Source: Shinella daejeonensis
Lineage (GTDB): Bacteria; Pseudomonadota; Alphaproteobacteria; Rhizobiales; Rhizobiaceae
Direction: 5' to 3'
DNA length: 64,000 bases
Assembly: GCF_024281235.1 (NCBI RefSeq)
Contig: NZ_JAHWXY010000004.1
Location: forward strand, 186,001-250,000
Position 1 is the first letter of the stretch. Each line of letters begins with the position of its first letter. Shown piece by piece: positions 31,240 through 39,670 of this stretch. The notes beneath the pieces were generated by a model, which saw only the letters and a program-made list of their open reading frames with translations, searched no databases and was not told where the DNA came from. The translations under genes were made by a program, and so were the position numbers.

Positions 31240-32018
31240 TCGCCCTCCTCGCCGCCGCTTTCGACAGGGCGGCGGATCAGATAGGTATCCATGATCCAGC
31301 CATGTTCGGCGCGGGCGGCCCGCCGGGTTTCGGCGATCGTGCCGGCGATCTCGCAAAGTCGGCCCGACAGCGTGATCTCCATCGGCGTTCCCAGATAGGC
31401 GCCCCAATGGATGACCGCATCGGGATCGTCCACCGTCTCGAAGGCCTGCACGCCGTCGAGCATCACCGCGATGTCGCGCACGCTTTCCGGCCAGCCCGCG
31501 GAAAGCCGGCGGCCGGTGGTGACCTGGACGGGCAGGCCGATCCGGTTCAGCGGGATGCGGTGGCTGGCGCAAAGCGCCTGAAGGCTGGTGATGCCGGGAA
31601 TGACGTCATAGTCGAAGGCGACCCGCCCGGCGGTGCGTACCAGATCGATGATGCGGATGGTGCTGTCATAGAGCATCGGGTCGCCCCAGACGAGCAGGCC
31701 GAGGGTCTCGTCCGCGTCGAGATTTTCCAGCAGCATCCGCTCGTAGATCGCGGCGATTGCGGTGTGCCAATCGGTGACGCCGGCGCCGTAGTCGCCGTCG
31801 GCGCGCCGTTTGGGAACCGGGAACTCGTGGATACGGGGCATCCGGCCGGTGATGAAGCGCTCGCAGATATCGTGACGCAGCGTCGCCAGAAAGGCTTTCT
31901 CGTCGCCCTTGGTCGGAATAAACAGGACGTCGCAGGCGTTCAGCGCATCGATGGCCTGAACGGTCATGTGATCGGGATTTCCCGTTCCTATCCCGATGAT
32001 GCGAATGCGTCTCGTCAC
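31236..32018 (-). CDS. cobF: Precorrin-6A synthase (deacetylating), C1-methyltransferase
   Basis: Methylates C1 and releases acetate, converting precorrin-5 to precorrin-6A; specific to the aerobic pathway. 260 residues: IRIIGIGTGNPDHMTVQA, VLFIPTKGDEKAFL, LLVWGDPMLYDSTIRI and VIPGITSLQALCASHRIPLNRIG are typical of CobF. I start it at GTG 32018, which has GGAGG 6 nt upstream; the frame is open 26 codons further without conserved sequence. First gene of the coupled cobF-G-H-I-J run. No B12-box riboswitch is recognisable in the 131 bp before it. Confidence 0.93.
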   Translation of the reverse strand: MTRRIRIIGIGTGNPDHMTVQAIDALNACDVLFIPTKGDEKAFLATLRHDICERFITGRMPRIHEFPVPKRRADGDYGAGVTDWHTAIAAIYERMLLENLDADETLGLLVWGDPMLYDSTIRIIDLVRTAGRVAFDYDVIPGITSLQALCASHRIPLNRIGLPVQVTTGRRLSAGWPESVRDIAVMLDGVQAFETVDDPDAVIHWGAYLGTPMEITLSGRLCEIAGTIAETRRAARAEHGWIMDTYLIRRPVESGGEEGE

Positions 32019-32149
32019 GTCTGCCTCCGTGCGCTCTTGCGCTGCCGGCTGTTGCCGCGTCCCGGAATGGGTCCCGCTTCTCCTTCCTAATCTCAAACGG
32101 TGGTGGAAAACAGCCCCTGAAACGCGTCCTCGACCGGTCTTTTTGAGAC

Positions 32150-32971
32150 TCAGGCCCCCTGGCGGTTGTGGAAATAGAGTTTCGGGGCGCTGCCGAGCAT
32201 GCGCTTGAACATGGTGGTGAAGGCGGGAACGCTGTCATAGCCCGCCTCCAGCGCCACCTGGGTGACCGGCAGGCCGGCGGCAAGCTTCGGCAGGCAGGCG
32301 AAAATCACCGCCTGCTGACGCCAGGTGGAGAAGCTGACCCCCGTCTCCTCGCGAAACAGCCGGGTGAAGCTGCGCCGGCTCATGTGCAGGCGGGCCGCCC
32401 AGTCGTCGATCTTGGCGTCGGGCGCCGGATCGTCCATGAAGCGGCGGCAGAGCGCGGCAAGCCGGGCGTGGGAGGGAAACGGCAGACCCAGAGGCCGATC
32501 GCGCAGCCGGCCGATCTCGTCGAGGAGCAGCGCCATGACCAGTTCGGCCCGCCGGGAATCCGCTTCCATCGGCGTGAGCCGCACCGCCTCCGTCAGGAGT
32601 TGCTGCGCCAGTTCCGTCACTTCGAGCACGGCGGGTTCGGGCGAGGCCGCCAGTCCTTCGCCCGACATGACGTAGACGGAGCGCATCGTCACGTCGCTAT
32701 GCATTTCCACCGAATGCTCCAGCCCTCGCGGAATGAGCAGCGCGTGGCCCGGCGGGATCATCCAGCGTCCCCGCACCGTCGCCACTAGGACGACGCCCGC
32801 GAAGACGCAGAGAAACTGCGTGCGGCGATGCCGGTGCGGCGGAACGATATAGCCATGCGGCACTTCGGAATTATGCACGATGACGTCGGCGTTCGATTGC
32901 TCCACCCGGACGAGGTTCCGCAGATGATCGTCGTGAAGCGTGGCGTTGCGGCTGTGCGTCAATCTGTCCAT
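32150..32971 (-). CDS. AraC-family regulator with cupin sensor domain (NimR-like)
   Basis: A 273-residue regulator with an N-terminal cupin (VPPHRHRRTQFLCVFAG, WMIPPGHALLIPRGLEHSVEM; about residues 40-95) and a C-terminal double helix-turn-helix (KIDDWAARLHMSRRSFTRLFREETG and TQVALEAGYDSVPAFTTMFKRMLG; about 185-265). It is divergently arranged with an Fsr-type MFS exporter 105 bp away, the same layout as AraC/MFS efflux pairs such as NimR-NimT of E. coli, so it probably controls that exporter. It is also upstream of cobF on the same strand, but a role there is unsupported. Confidence 0.88.
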   Translation of the reverse strand: MDRLTHSRNATLHDDHLRNLVRVEQSNADVIVHNSEVPHGYIVPPHRHRRTQFLCVFAGVVLVATVRGRWMIPPGHALLIPRGLEHSVEMHSDVTMRSVYVMSGEGLAASPEPAVLEVTELAQQLLTEAVRLTPMEADSRRAELVMALLLDEIGRLRDRPLGLPFPSHARLAALCRRFMDDPAPDAKIDDWAARLHMSRRSFTRLFREETGVSFSTWRQQAVIFACLPKLAAGLPVTQVALEAGYDSVPAFTTMFKRMLGSAPKLYFHNRQGA

Positions 32972-33076
32972 ATTGGCCCGATCAAGAAAGAAATGGACCA
33001 GAACACGAAAGCAGGCCGTCTACAATCCCTGTATGGATGACGGCTGACAATTCCGTCCCTGACATTCGAGGTCCAG

Positions 33077-34273
33077 ATGTCGGCAGTCGCTCCTGCCGCG
33101 CCGTCTCCTGCGCGAACCACCTTCTCCATCATCCTCGCCGTCAGCCTGTGCCACATGCTGAACGACATCATGCAGTCGTTGCTGACGTCCCTTTATCCGT
33201 TGCTGAAGGAAAACTACGCGCTCGACTTCGTGCAGATCGGCCTTCTCACCATGGCTTTCCAGGTCACGGCCTCGATGCTCCAGCCGGCCGTGGGCATAGT
33301 CACCGACCGCTGGCCGATGCCCTTCTCGCTGCCCGTCGGCATGGGCAGCACGTTCTGCGGCCTGATCCTGCTCGCCTATGCGCACAGTTTTCCCGTTCTC
33401 GTCTTCGGGGCGTGCCTGATCGGCTTCGGCTCGGCGGTCTTCCATCCGGAGGCCTCGCGCGTGGCGCGGCTTGCCTCCGGCGGCCGGCACGGCTTCGCGC
33501 AATCGATGTTCCAGGTCGGCGGCAATGCCGGCACGGCGATGGGGCCGCTGCTTGCGGCCTTCATCGTGCTGCCTTTCGGCCAGACCAGCCTTGCCTGGTT
33601 CTCCGCCATCGCGCTGATCGGCATGGGGATCCTGAGCTGGGTCGGCAACTGGTATGCCGGCGAGCAGCGCCTTTCGGCCGGGCGGCCCGCCGCAAGCCGC
33701 GCCCTGCCGCTGCCGGGCGGCAAGGTCGCCTGGGCACTTGCCGTGCTGGTGCTGCTCACCACCACCAAGAACGTCTATCTTGCTAGCCTCTCGAGCTATT
33801 TCACCTTCTACACGATTGAGCATTTCGGCCTCAGCGTGCAGCAGGCGCAACTGATGCTGTTCCTGTTCCTCGGCGCTTCGGCTGTCGGCGTCTTTCTCGG
33901 CGGGCCGATCGGCGACCGCTACGGCGCGCGCTTCGTGATCTGGCTGTCGATCCTGGGCGTGATCCCGTTCACGCTGATCCTGCCCTATGCCGATCTGTTC
34001 TGGACCGGCGTGCTGACGGTGCTGATCGGCCTGATCTTCTCGTCCGCCTTCTCGGCCATCGTCGTCTTCGCGCAGGAGCTGGTGCCCGGCCGGGTCGGCC
34101 TGATCGCCGGCATCTTCTTCGGCTTCGCCTTCGGCGCGGGCGGTCTCGGCGCGGCGGTTCTAGGCCTGTTCGCCGACAGCCACGGCATCGACTTCGTCTA
34201 CCATATCTGCTCCTATCTGCCGCTGCTCGGGATCCTGACGATCCTGCTGCCGCGTCTGCCCGGCCGGCATTGA
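33077..34273 (+). CDS. MFS exporter, fosmidomycin-resistance (Fsr) type
   Basis: A 398-residue inner-membrane protein with about 12 hydrophobic segments, interrupted midway by a polar loop (EQRLSAGRPAASRALPLPGG, near residue 195). Fsr-group features include SLCHMLNDIMQSLLTSLYPLLK at the start, VGIVTDRWPMPFSLPVGM, GFGSAVFHPEASRVAR, and FFGFAFGAGGLGAAVLG. The family exports fosmidomycin and small phosphonate or aromatic compounds by proton antiport; the natural substrate here is unknown. GAGGTC precedes the ATG. Divergent from the AraC regulator that probably controls it. Confidence 0.9.
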   Translation: MSAVAPAAPSPARTTFSIILAVSLCHMLNDIMQSLLTSLYPLLKENYALDFVQIGLLTMAFQVTASMLQPAVGIVTDRWPMPFSLPVGMGSTFCGLILLAYAHSFPVLVFGACLIGFGSAVFHPEASRVARLASGGRHGFAQSMFQVGGNAGTAMGPLLAAFIVLPFGQTSLAWFSAIALIGMGILSWVGNWYAGEQRLSAGRPAASRALPLPGGKVAWALAVLVLLTTTKNVYLASLSSYFTFYTIEHFGLSVQQAQLMLFLFLGASAVGVFLGGPIGDRYGARFVIWLSILGVIPFTLILPYADLFWTGVLTVLIGLIFSSAFSAIVVFAQELVPGRVGLIAGIFFGFAFGAGGLGAAVLGLFADSHGIDFVYHICSYLPLLGILTILLPRLPGRH

Positions 34274-34339
34274 GGGCTCAGACGCCCGGCTCCGGCCGGG
34301 CGTATCCACAAGCAGGACAGGCAGCTTCCGGTGGCCGGG

Positions 34340-35623
34340 TCAGATCCGCGCGCCGGCGAAATGCGCGATCTGCGCACCGAGTTCGTAATAGCCTTCCCGC
34401 AGGGCAAGCAGGGAGCGGGCCTCGGGGTCGCTCACCGGCAGGGGCAGGTCCTTCTCGGTGATGTCGCCGGAAATCAGTTCGGCGAGCGTGCGGCCGAAGA
34501 CGGTGCCCGGCGCGATGCCGCGCCCGTTATAGCCGCTGAAGCCGACGACGTTTTCCGCCAGCCGGTGAAAGCGCGGCAACGAATCGGTGGTCATGCCGAT
34601 CTTGCCGTACCACTCCGCCTCGAAGGCGATGTTTCCAAGCGCCGGGAAGAGTTTCGCCAGCGCCCGCTGCGCCCAGGCCCTGTGGATGCCCGTGCCCGGG
34701 CCGCGCAGCGCCCCGACGCTGCCGAACACCAGCCGGCCGCGTTTGTCGAAGCGGAAGGAGGAAAGCACCTCCTTGGTATCCCAGACGCCCTGCCGCTCGG
34801 GCAGGATCTTCGCCTGCATTTCGGACGGCAGCGGCACGGTGGCGAAATTGAAATAGGGCAGGTGGACAAGCTCGGCGCGCACTTCGGGCCAGGGCGCGTT
34901 GGTATAGGCGTTGGTGGCGACGACCACCCAGTCGGCCGTGATCTCTCCACGCGCCGTCTTCACGGTCCAGCGCCGGCCGTTGCGTTCCGCGCCGATGACC
35001 GGGCTTGCGGTGAATACCTGCGTTCCGGCGGCGATCGCCGCGCGGGCAAGGCCGCGCACATAGGCAAGCGGCTGGATCGTGCCGGCCCGCAGGTCGAGCA
35101 GCGATCCGGCGTAGGCATCCGTCCCGACCTTCTGCGCCGTCTCGGTGGCATCGAGCAGGCGCACCGGCGCGCCGCGCCGGCTCCATTGCCCGGCGCGTTG
35201 CTCCAGCTCCCGCAAGCCGCTCCGGCCCACCGCGCAATGCAGCGTGCCGACCGGCATCGCCTCGCAATCCATGCCATGCTTTTCCACGAGGTCGAAGACC
35301 AGGCGCGGCGCATCGCCGAGCAATGCGAGAAGCCGCCCGCCATAGACCTCGCCGAGCGCTCCCGGCAGTTCGTCCGGCATCACCCACATGCCCGCGTTGA
35401 CGAGGCCGACATTGCGTCCCGAGCCTCCGAAGCCGATCTCGGCGCCTTCCAGCAGCACGACGCGCGTGCCGCGTTCGGCCAGATGCAAGGCCGTGGAAAA
35501 GCCCGTGAAGCCGCCGCCGACGACAACGACATCGGCCTCGGCACGGCCTGAAAAGGCGGCGGTTTCGGGAGCAGGCGGGGCGGTCACCTCCCAAAGGCCA
35601 TGGGAGCGCGGATCGTTGAGCAT
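34340..35623 (-). CDS. DadA-family FAD oxidoreductase, candidate L-pipecolate oxidase (AmaA-like)
   Basis: A 427-residue flavoprotein: FAD-binding VVVVGGGFTGFSTALHLAERG, GGSGRNVGLVNAGMWV, and C-terminal GFSGYNGRGIAPGTVFGRTLAELI. The family oxidises secondary or primary amines of amino acids to imines. Context points to lysine breakdown: in Pseudomonas putida (from memory) an AmaA pipecolate oxidase of about 428 residues lies beside amaB, a LysR regulator and hglS, and here the same three gene types are next door. It would then make piperideine-6-carboxylate, the AmaB substrate. A gamma-glutamylputrescine or other amine oxidase remains possible; a second member of the family is at 61486-62793. 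Confidence 0.8.
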   Translation of the reverse strand: MLNDPRSHGLWEVTAPPAPETAAFSGRAEADVVVVGGGFTGFSTALHLAERGTRVVLLEGAEIGFGGSGRNVGLVNAGMWVMPDELPGALGEVYGGRLLALLGDAPRLVFDLVEKHGMDCEAMPVGTLHCAVGRSGLRELEQRAGQWSRRGAPVRLLDATETAQKVGTDAYAGSLLDLRAGTIQPLAYVRGLARAAIAAGTQVFTASPVIGAERNGRRWTVKTARGEITADWVVVATNAYTNAPWPEVRAELVHLPYFNFATVPLPSEMQAKILPERQGVWDTKEVLSSFRFDKRGRLVFGSVGALRGPGTGIHRAWAQRALAKLFPALGNIAFEAEWYGKIGMTTDSLPRFHRLAENVVGFSGYNGRGIAPGTVFGRTLAELISGDITEKDLPLPVSDPEARSLLALREGYYELGAQIAHFAGARI

Positions 35624-35758
35624 GATCGTCTGTCTTTATTTCCGGAGAGGCGGTTGCGATGGCGCCACATTCCGGCATCGCGCGCAAGGGGAAAAACGAA
35701 ATTTCGGAACCGGGTCATGCCCATGCGGCATGACGGACCGCATCGGAAGCCGGATCCC

Positions 35759-36652
35759 TCATTCCACCTCGGCGGCGATCCAGGCGCGAAACGCCTGGCT
35801 GAGCGGATTCTCGAGCTTGCCCTCCGGTACGACGAGATAATAGCTGTTCTCGGTCTGCATCGGCCTGTCGAAGACGACCGACAGCCGGCCGGCGGCCAGT
35901 TCCTGCTCGATCAGATAGAGCGGAAGCAGGGCGAAGCCGAGGCCGCCGATGGCCGCCTCGATCACCATGGAGAACTGGTCGAAACGGTGGCCGCGATAGG
36001 CCGTCTCGGTCGCGCCGCCGTTGAGATCGAACCATTGCGCCCATAATTTGGGGCGGGTCGCCAGATGGAGAAGCGGCGCGTGCTCCAGTTCCTTCGGCTC
36101 GGCGGGCGTCGAGCGTTCAAGCAGCGCCGGGCTTGCCGCCGGCAGGATGATCTCGCTGCACAGATAGGAGCAGGAGGCCCGCGCCCAGACCGGCTGGCCG
36201 TAGTGGATCGCCAGGTCGAAATTCTCCTCGTCGAAATCGAAGGGCGCCGAGCGCGAGGCGATATTGAGGACGGTGCCGGGATGCTGCGCGAGGAAGCGGG
36301 GAACGCGCGGCGTCAGCCAGCGGCTGCCGAAGGTCGGCAGCGTCGCCACGCTGAGGCTGTGATCGGAAGAGGCCGACGCCATGGCGCGCAGCATCGTTTC
36401 CTCGGTCTGATGCAGGAGCTTGCGGACCTCCGGCAGGAACCGGCGGCCGTCGTCGGACAGGACGACGCGCTGGCGCACGCGCTCGAAAAGCAATACGCCG
36501 AGCTGTTCTTCCAGATCCTTGATCTGCCGGCTGACGGCGCTCTGGGTCAGGTTCAGCTCATGGGCGGCCTGGGTGAAGCTGCCGTGGCGCGCCGCACATT
36601 CGAAAGCCTGTAGCGTGGTGACGTCCGGAATCAACCGGCGACTGAGCTTCAT
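35759..36652 (-). CDS. LysR-family regulator (GcvA-like)
   Basis: A 297-residue LysR-type activator/repressor: N-terminal winged helix (DVTTLQAFECAARHGSFTQAAHELNLTQSAVSRQIKDLEEQLGV, seen in parts, residues about 9-58) and a periplasmic-binding-protein-like effector domain (about 95-295). It lies between the AmaA-like oxidase (same strand, downstream) and divergent hglS, with a 9-bp inverted repeat in the intergenic region that could be its operator. By position it should control the lysine/2-aminoadipate genes; the effector (perhaps 2-aminoadipate or pipecolate) is inference. Confidence 0.92.
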   Translation of the reverse strand: MKLSRRLIPDVTTLQAFECAARHGSFTQAAHELNLTQSAVSRQIKDLEEQLGVLLFERVRQRVVLSDDGRRFLPEVRKLLHQTEETMLRAMASASSDHSLSVATLPTFGSRWLTPRVPRFLAQHPGTVLNIASRSAPFDFDEENFDLAIHYGQPVWARASCSYLCSEIILPAASPALLERSTPAEPKELEHAPLLHLATRPKLWAQWFDLNGGATETAYRGHRFDQFSMVIEAAIGGLGFALLPLYLIEQELAAGRLSVVFDRPMQTENSYYLVVPEGKLENPLSQAFRAWIAAEVE

Positions 36653-36673
36653 TCGTTCCTCGCATCAACATAG

Positions 36674-36724
36674 TCAAAACGGTCGCAATCGCGGGGTAGA
36701 ACGATCCGGTATGATCCGTTTTGA
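36674..36724. promoter_or_regulatory. Candidate LysR operator between lysR and hglS
   Basis: Perfect 9-bp inverted repeat TCAAAACGG (36674-36682) and CCGTTTTGA (36716-36724), separated by 33 bp that include two copies of GATCCG (within 36702-36718). The roughly 50-bp span is the size usually bound by LysR tetramers. The binding protein is inferred from position. Confidence 0.5.
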
Positions 36725-36753
36725 GAATGATCAGGGCCTCCCACCCTTCTAAA

Positions 36754-36797
36754 GCAATTTCGCGAAAAGTGTGAAGCGGTTTTCCATCCGGAATTGC
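36754..36797 (+). repeat. RIME-type palindromic repeat, half copy 4 (hglS leader)
   Basis: GCAATTTC ... GGAATTGC ends around AAAGTGTGAAGCGGTTTTCCATCC, the first palindrome of the repeat family. It lies between the candidate LysR operator and the hglS start, so it will be in the 5' leader or promoter of the lysine operon. Confidence 0.75.
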
Positions 36798-36823
36798 GCA
36801 ACAATGAGACGAGACCGTTTGTC

Positions 36824-38221
36824 ATGACAGAAAATCCACACGTCCACGCCGACGATATCCGCTCCCGCTTCTCGGCGGCGATGTCCGCGATGTATCGCGA
36901 CGAGGTTCCGGCCTATGGTACGCTGATGTCGCTGGTTGCCGCCGTCAACGCGGAAACGCTTGCCGCCGATCCGGTCTTGCGGGAGCGGCTGGAAGCCACC
37001 GGTTCGCTCGATCGCATTTCCGAGGAGCGCCATGGCGCGATCCGTCTCGGCACGCCGGCGGAACTGTCCATGATGCGCCGGGTCTTCGCGGTGATGGGCA
37101 TGGACCCGGTCGGCTACTACGATCTTTCGACGGCCGGCGTCCCCGTCCATTCCACCGCCTTCCGCCCGGTCGGGGAGGAGAGCCTGAAGCGCAACCCGTT
37201 CCGCGTCTTCACCTCGCTGCTGCGTCTCGACCTCATCGCCGACGAGGCGTTGCGGGAGGAGGCCGCCGCCGTGCTCGCTACCCGCAGGATCTTCACGGAC
37301 GAAGCCGTCGCGCTCGTCGAGAAGGCCGAGCGTGACGGCGGCCTTGATGAGACCGATGCGGCGCGCTTCGTCTGCGAAGTGCTCGAAACCTTCCGCTGGC
37401 ACGATCATGCGATCGTCAGCGCCGGGATGTACGGGCGCCTGCACGATGCGCACCGGCTGATTGCCGATGTCGTGTCCTTCAGGGGGCCGCATATCAACCA
37501 CCTGACCCCGCGCACGCTCGATATCGACAAGGTGCAGGCGCGGATGCCGCAAGAGGGTATCGCTCCCAAGGCCGTCGTCGAAGGGCCGCCGACCCGGCGT
37601 TGCCCGATCCTGCTGCGCCAGACCTCCTTCAAGGCGCTGGACGAAGCCGTCTCCTTCGCCGGTCCGGACGGCAGCTGGCAGAAGGGCTCGCATACGGCCC
37701 GCTTCGGTGAGATCGAGCAGCGCGGCGTAGCCCTGACCCCGAAGGGCCGCGCGCTCTACGATCAGCTGCTGAGCGAGACCCGCGCCCGTGTGCGCCCGGC
37801 CGCCGACGGCTCCAATGCGGCAGAATACGAAGCAGCGCTCGCCGATGTCTTCAAGGCGTTTCCGGACGACTGGGACGACATGCGCAAGGCCGGCCTCGGT
37901 TACTTCAGCTATTCGCTGACGGAGAAGGGTAGGGCGGCCTCGGGCCGCAAGGCCGATCTCGAGACGGCCATCGAGGCGGGCCTCATCCGGTTCGATCCGA
38001 TCGTCTACGAGGACTTCCTGCCTGTCAGCGCCGCCGGCATCTTCCAGTCGAACCTCGGCGATGACGCGACGCAGGAATTTGCCGCCAGCCCCAACCAGCT
38101 GATGTTCGAGCGCGATCTGGGCGTGGCCGTGCTCGACGAGTTCGCGCATTATGCCGGCATCGAGCGTGCATCGCTTGAAATCTGCCTCACCATCGTCAAC
38201 ATGGCCGTCGCCGCGGAGTGA
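36824..38221 (+). CDS. hglS: 2-oxoadipate dioxygenase/decarboxylase (D-2-hydroxyglutarate synthase)
   Basis: Fe(II)-dependent VOC-superfamily enzyme (DUF1338, formerly YdcJ) converting 2-oxoadipate plus O2 to D-2-hydroxyglutarate plus CO2 in lysine degradation. 465 residues, like the P. putida enzyme (about 464). Residues matching its metal site and substrate arginine, as I remember the structure, are present at expected places: H70 and R74 in ERHGAIRLG, H226 in GPHINHLTPR, a glutamate at 296 in RFGEIEQRG, and V401 in FLPVSAAGIF. I choose the ATG at 36824; the upstream TTG at 36794 lies inside a repeat. The stop overlaps the next gene by four bases. Confidence 0.9.
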   Translation: MTENPHVHADDIRSRFSAAMSAMYRDEVPAYGTLMSLVAAVNAETLAADPVLRERLEATGSLDRISEERHGAIRLGTPAELSMMRRVFAVMGMDPVGYYDLSTAGVPVHSTAFRPVGEESLKRNPFRVFTSLLRLDLIADEALREEAAAVLATRRIFTDEAVALVEKAERDGGLDETDAARFVCEVLETFRWHDHAIVSAGMYGRLHDAHRLIADVVSFRGPHINHLTPRTLDIDKVQARMPQEGIAPKAVVEGPPTRRCPILLRQTSFKALDEAVSFAGPDGSWQKGSHTARFGEIEQRGVALTPKGRALYDQLLSETRARVRPAADGSNAAEYEAALADVFKAFPDDWDDMRKAGLGYFSYSLTEKGRAASGRKADLETAIEAGLIRFDPIVYEDFLPVSAAGIFQSNLGDDATQEFAASPNQLMFERDLGVAVLDEFAHYAGIERASLEICLTIVNMAVAAE

Positions 38222-39648
38222 CAGACAAGAGAATGATCGACGCCCATATCGAGGCATTGCAGAACCTGCTCGGCGAGAAAGGCCTTCTCGCTACGGCCTC
38301 CGATATGGCGGCCTATGAGACGGGCGCGCGCTACGATCACGGCGCGGCCGCCTTCGTGGCGCGGCCGGCCTCCACCGGGGAAGTCTCGGCGGTCGTCTCC
38401 TACTGCGTTCGAAACGGCATCGCGCTGATACCGCAATCCGGCAATACCGGCCTCGTCTCCGGCTCGACGCCGGACGATAGCGGCCGGCAGGGCGTCTTGA
38501 GCCTCGACCGGCTGACCGCGCCCTTCGCGCTCGACCGGGTGAACCGCACGGTGAAGGCCGGGGCAGGGCTTCGCCTGTCCGACCTCAACGGCAGGCTGGA
38601 GGAGGCCGGTCTTTTCTTCCCGATCGACCTCGGGGCGGATCCGTGTCTCGGCGGCATGATCGCCACCAATACCGGCGGCTCGCGTTTCCTGCGCTATGGC
38701 GACGTACGCCGCAATACGCTGGGCCTCACGGTCGTGCTTGCCGACGAGGACGGCACGGTGCTCGACCTGTCCTCGGGCCTGCGCAAGAACAATACGGGCA
38801 TCGACTGGAAACAGCTGTTCATCGGCACCTCGGGCGCCTTCGGCATCGTCACCGAATGCGTGCTGAACCTCGAGCCCCTGCCGCGCCAGACCGCGACCGC
38901 GCTGCTCGTGCCGGCCTCGACGGAGGCGGTTCCCGCCCTGCTCGTGGCGATGGAGGAGGCTCTCGGCAGCTATCTTTCCGCCTTCGAGGGCATGTCCGGC
39001 AATGCGGTGCGCGCGGCGCTTGACCATGTCGCTTCGCTCCGCAATCCATTTCAGGGCGGCATCGTTCCGGATTTCGTGATCCTTGCCGAGATTTCCCGCT
39101 CCAGCCCGCAGCGCGAGGGCGAGCAGCCGCTCGACGCGGTGCTGGAGGACGTGCTGGCGGCAATCTGGGAGCAGGAAGGCGCGCCGCTTGCCGATGCCTT
39201 CGTCGGTCCGCCGCACGAGATCTGGGCGCTGCGGCATGGGCTTTCGGAAGGTGTCAAACATAGCGGGCGATTGATCGCCTTCGATCTATCCTTCCGGCGG
39301 GGCGACATCATGCGTTTCCTCGACCATATGAAGGCGGAGATGCCGAAACGCTTTGCGGATGTGACCATCTGCGACTTCGGCCATATCGGCGACGGCGGCG
39401 TGCACTTCAACCTCGTTGTCGCCTGCGACGACCGGCGGCTTGCCGATCCGGGCTTCGAGCCGGGTTTGCGCGAATGGGTGTTCACGGCCGCCGTGGAAAC
39501 CTTCGGCGGCAGCTTCAGCGCGGAACATGCGATCGGCCGCAAGAACCAAGGCTTCTACGACAAATATACCCCGGATGAGATCCGCAAGCTGGCGGCCGGG
39601 CTGAAATCGATCACCTCGCCGGGTCCGCTCGGCGCCATGACATTCTGA
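38218..39648 (+). CDS. FAD-linked D-2-hydroxyglutarate dehydrogenase-like oxidoreductase
   Basis: A 476-residue FAD_binding_4 / FAD-oxidase C-terminal protein of the glycolate-D-lactate-D-2-hydroxyglutarate dehydrogenase group. Seen: PP-loop ALIPQSGNTGLVSGS near residue 80, LGADPCLGGMIATNTGGSRFLRYG, and the metal-binding DFGHIGDGGVHFNLV near residue 390 and AEHAIGRKNQ near the C-terminus. Its start (GTG) overlaps the hglS stop, so the two are coupled; that makes D-2-hydroxyglutarate, the HglS product, the natural substrate, giving 2-oxoglutarate. In P. putida a different FAD enzyme (YdiJ) does this step. An ATG at 38233 is an alternative start. Confidence 0.88.
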   Translation: MTDKRMIDAHIEALQNLLGEKGLLATASDMAAYETGARYDHGAAAFVARPASTGEVSAVVSYCVRNGIALIPQSGNTGLVSGSTPDDSGRQGVLSLDRLTAPFALDRVNRTVKAGAGLRLSDLNGRLEEAGLFFPIDLGADPCLGGMIATNTGGSRFLRYGDVRRNTLGLTVVLADEDGTVLDLSSGLRKNNTGIDWKQLFIGTSGAFGIVTECVLNLEPLPRQTATALLVPASTEAVPALLVAMEEALGSYLSAFEGMSGNAVRAALDHVASLRNPFQGGIVPDFVILAEISRSSPQREGEQPLDAVLEDVLAAIWEQEGAPLADAFVGPPHEIWALRHGLSEGVKHSGRLIAFDLSFRRGDIMRFLDHMKAEMPKRFADVTICDFGHIGDGGVHFNLVVACDDRRLADPGFEPGLREWVFTAAVETFGGSFSAEHAIGRKNQGFYDKYTPDEIRKLAAGLKSITSPGPLGAMTF

Positions 39649-39670
39649 CAGGACAATAGGGAGACATCTC

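Noticed and set aside
32019-32149. Cobalamin riboswitch before cobF
   Set aside because: No B12 box or matching conserved core could be found by eye; a covariance search would be decisive.
36794-36823. TTG at 36794 as the hglS start
   Set aside because: It lies inside a palindromic repeat; starting at 36824 gives the length and residue numbering of known HglS.
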